In this document: positions 5,916 to 6,060 of the stretch, in pieces
How positions within the stretch are numbered: the first letter of the stretch is position 1
Layout: each line of letters opens with the position of its first letter
Source: an uncultured Micrococcales bacterium
GTDB taxonomy: Bacteria; Actinomycetota; Actinomycetes; S36-B12; GCA-2699445
DNA: 6,060 bases
Direction of reading: 5' to 3'
NCBI GenBank assembly: GCA_903915555.1
Contig: CAIWTL010000338.1
Span: 1-6,060 of the forward strand
The notes under the pieces: model-generated
What the model saw: only the letters and a program-made list of their open reading frames with translations
Told to the model about the DNA's origin: nothing
Database searches by the model: none
Translations under genes and position numbers: made by a program

Positions 5916-6060
5916 ATGAAGCGCCGTTCGATCCCACTCCTGTTCATCCCTGCTGCGGCGCTGGCAGTCACCGCCATGGCCGGGGTCCCCGCAAACAGCT
6001 CCCCGAGCATCGAGGGCGACGCGACGGCGCCGGCTATGCGGATGAAGTTCTTCCAGACGC
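5916..6060 (+). CDS. Secreted protein of unknown function (partial, C-terminus off the right edge)
   Basis: Only the first 48 residues are visible. They begin MKRRSIPLLFIPAAALAV, which is a typical Sec signal peptide: Lys-Arg-Arg, then a hydrophobic core to about residue 22, then G-V-P-A as a likely cleavage site near residue 26. There is no Cys at that point, so it is not a lipoprotein. The mature start is polar and disordered-looking (NSSPSIEGDATAP), then MRMKFFQT before the cut. I cannot assign a family from this. It is transcribed away from the dehydrogenase gene and has its own strong ribosome binding site. Confidence 0.75.
   Translation, partial: MKRRSIPLLFIPAAALAVTAMAGVPANSSPSIEGDATAPAMRMKFFQT

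Noticed and set aside
5756..6010. N-terminal extension of the dehydrogenase by 85 codons
   Set aside because: The added sequence has no family similarity, overlaps the divergent secreted gene, and a strong ribosome binding site sits directly before the ATG at 5755.

Overview
This is a GC-rich window, strongly biased to G/C at third codon positions, with GTG starts, GTGA-type gene overlaps, short intergenic gaps and protein families whose closest remembered relatives are in Streptomyces and related genera. A high-GC member of the Actinomycetota is the best fit. I saw no rRNA, tRNA, CRISPR array, insertion sequence or prophage gene. Gene density is ordinary for a chromosome, with seven supported genes, two of them cut by the window edges.

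Left block, minus strand (2067 down to 1): three genes that look like one operon. They are a small Cys/His zinc-site-like protein of unknown function (87 aa), a secreted gametolysin-like (M11-type) zinc metallopeptidase with a clear signal peptide, and an alpha/beta hydrolase whose GTG start overlaps the peptidase stop as GTGA. The hydrolase runs off the left edge.

Middle block, plus strand (2151 to 4100): a Ycf46-like AAA+ ATPase, followed after a single codon gap by ribonuclease HI (rnhA). The ATPase has no Shine-Dalgarno sequence, an in-frame stop just upstream of its GTG, and a -10-like hexamer about 8 nt before the GTG, so a leaderless transcript is plausible. The 83-nt gap between this block and the small Cys/His gene is a divergent promoter region.

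Right block: a 548-aa tandem 3-hydroxyacyl-CoA dehydrogenase on the minus strand, convergent with rnhA with only 8 nt between stops. Its second module has an intact catalytic signature. Its first module has lost about 40 residues of the NAD-binding domain and two conserved active-site Asn residues. Upstream of it, and divergent from it, a secreted protein gene with a strong ribosome binding site and signal peptide starts at 5916 and is cut by the right edge.

I see no clear novel multi-gene defence or mobile system. The best leads are the eroded first module of the dehydrogenase, the ATPase-RNase HI pair, and the small Cys/His protein coupled to a secreted protease.
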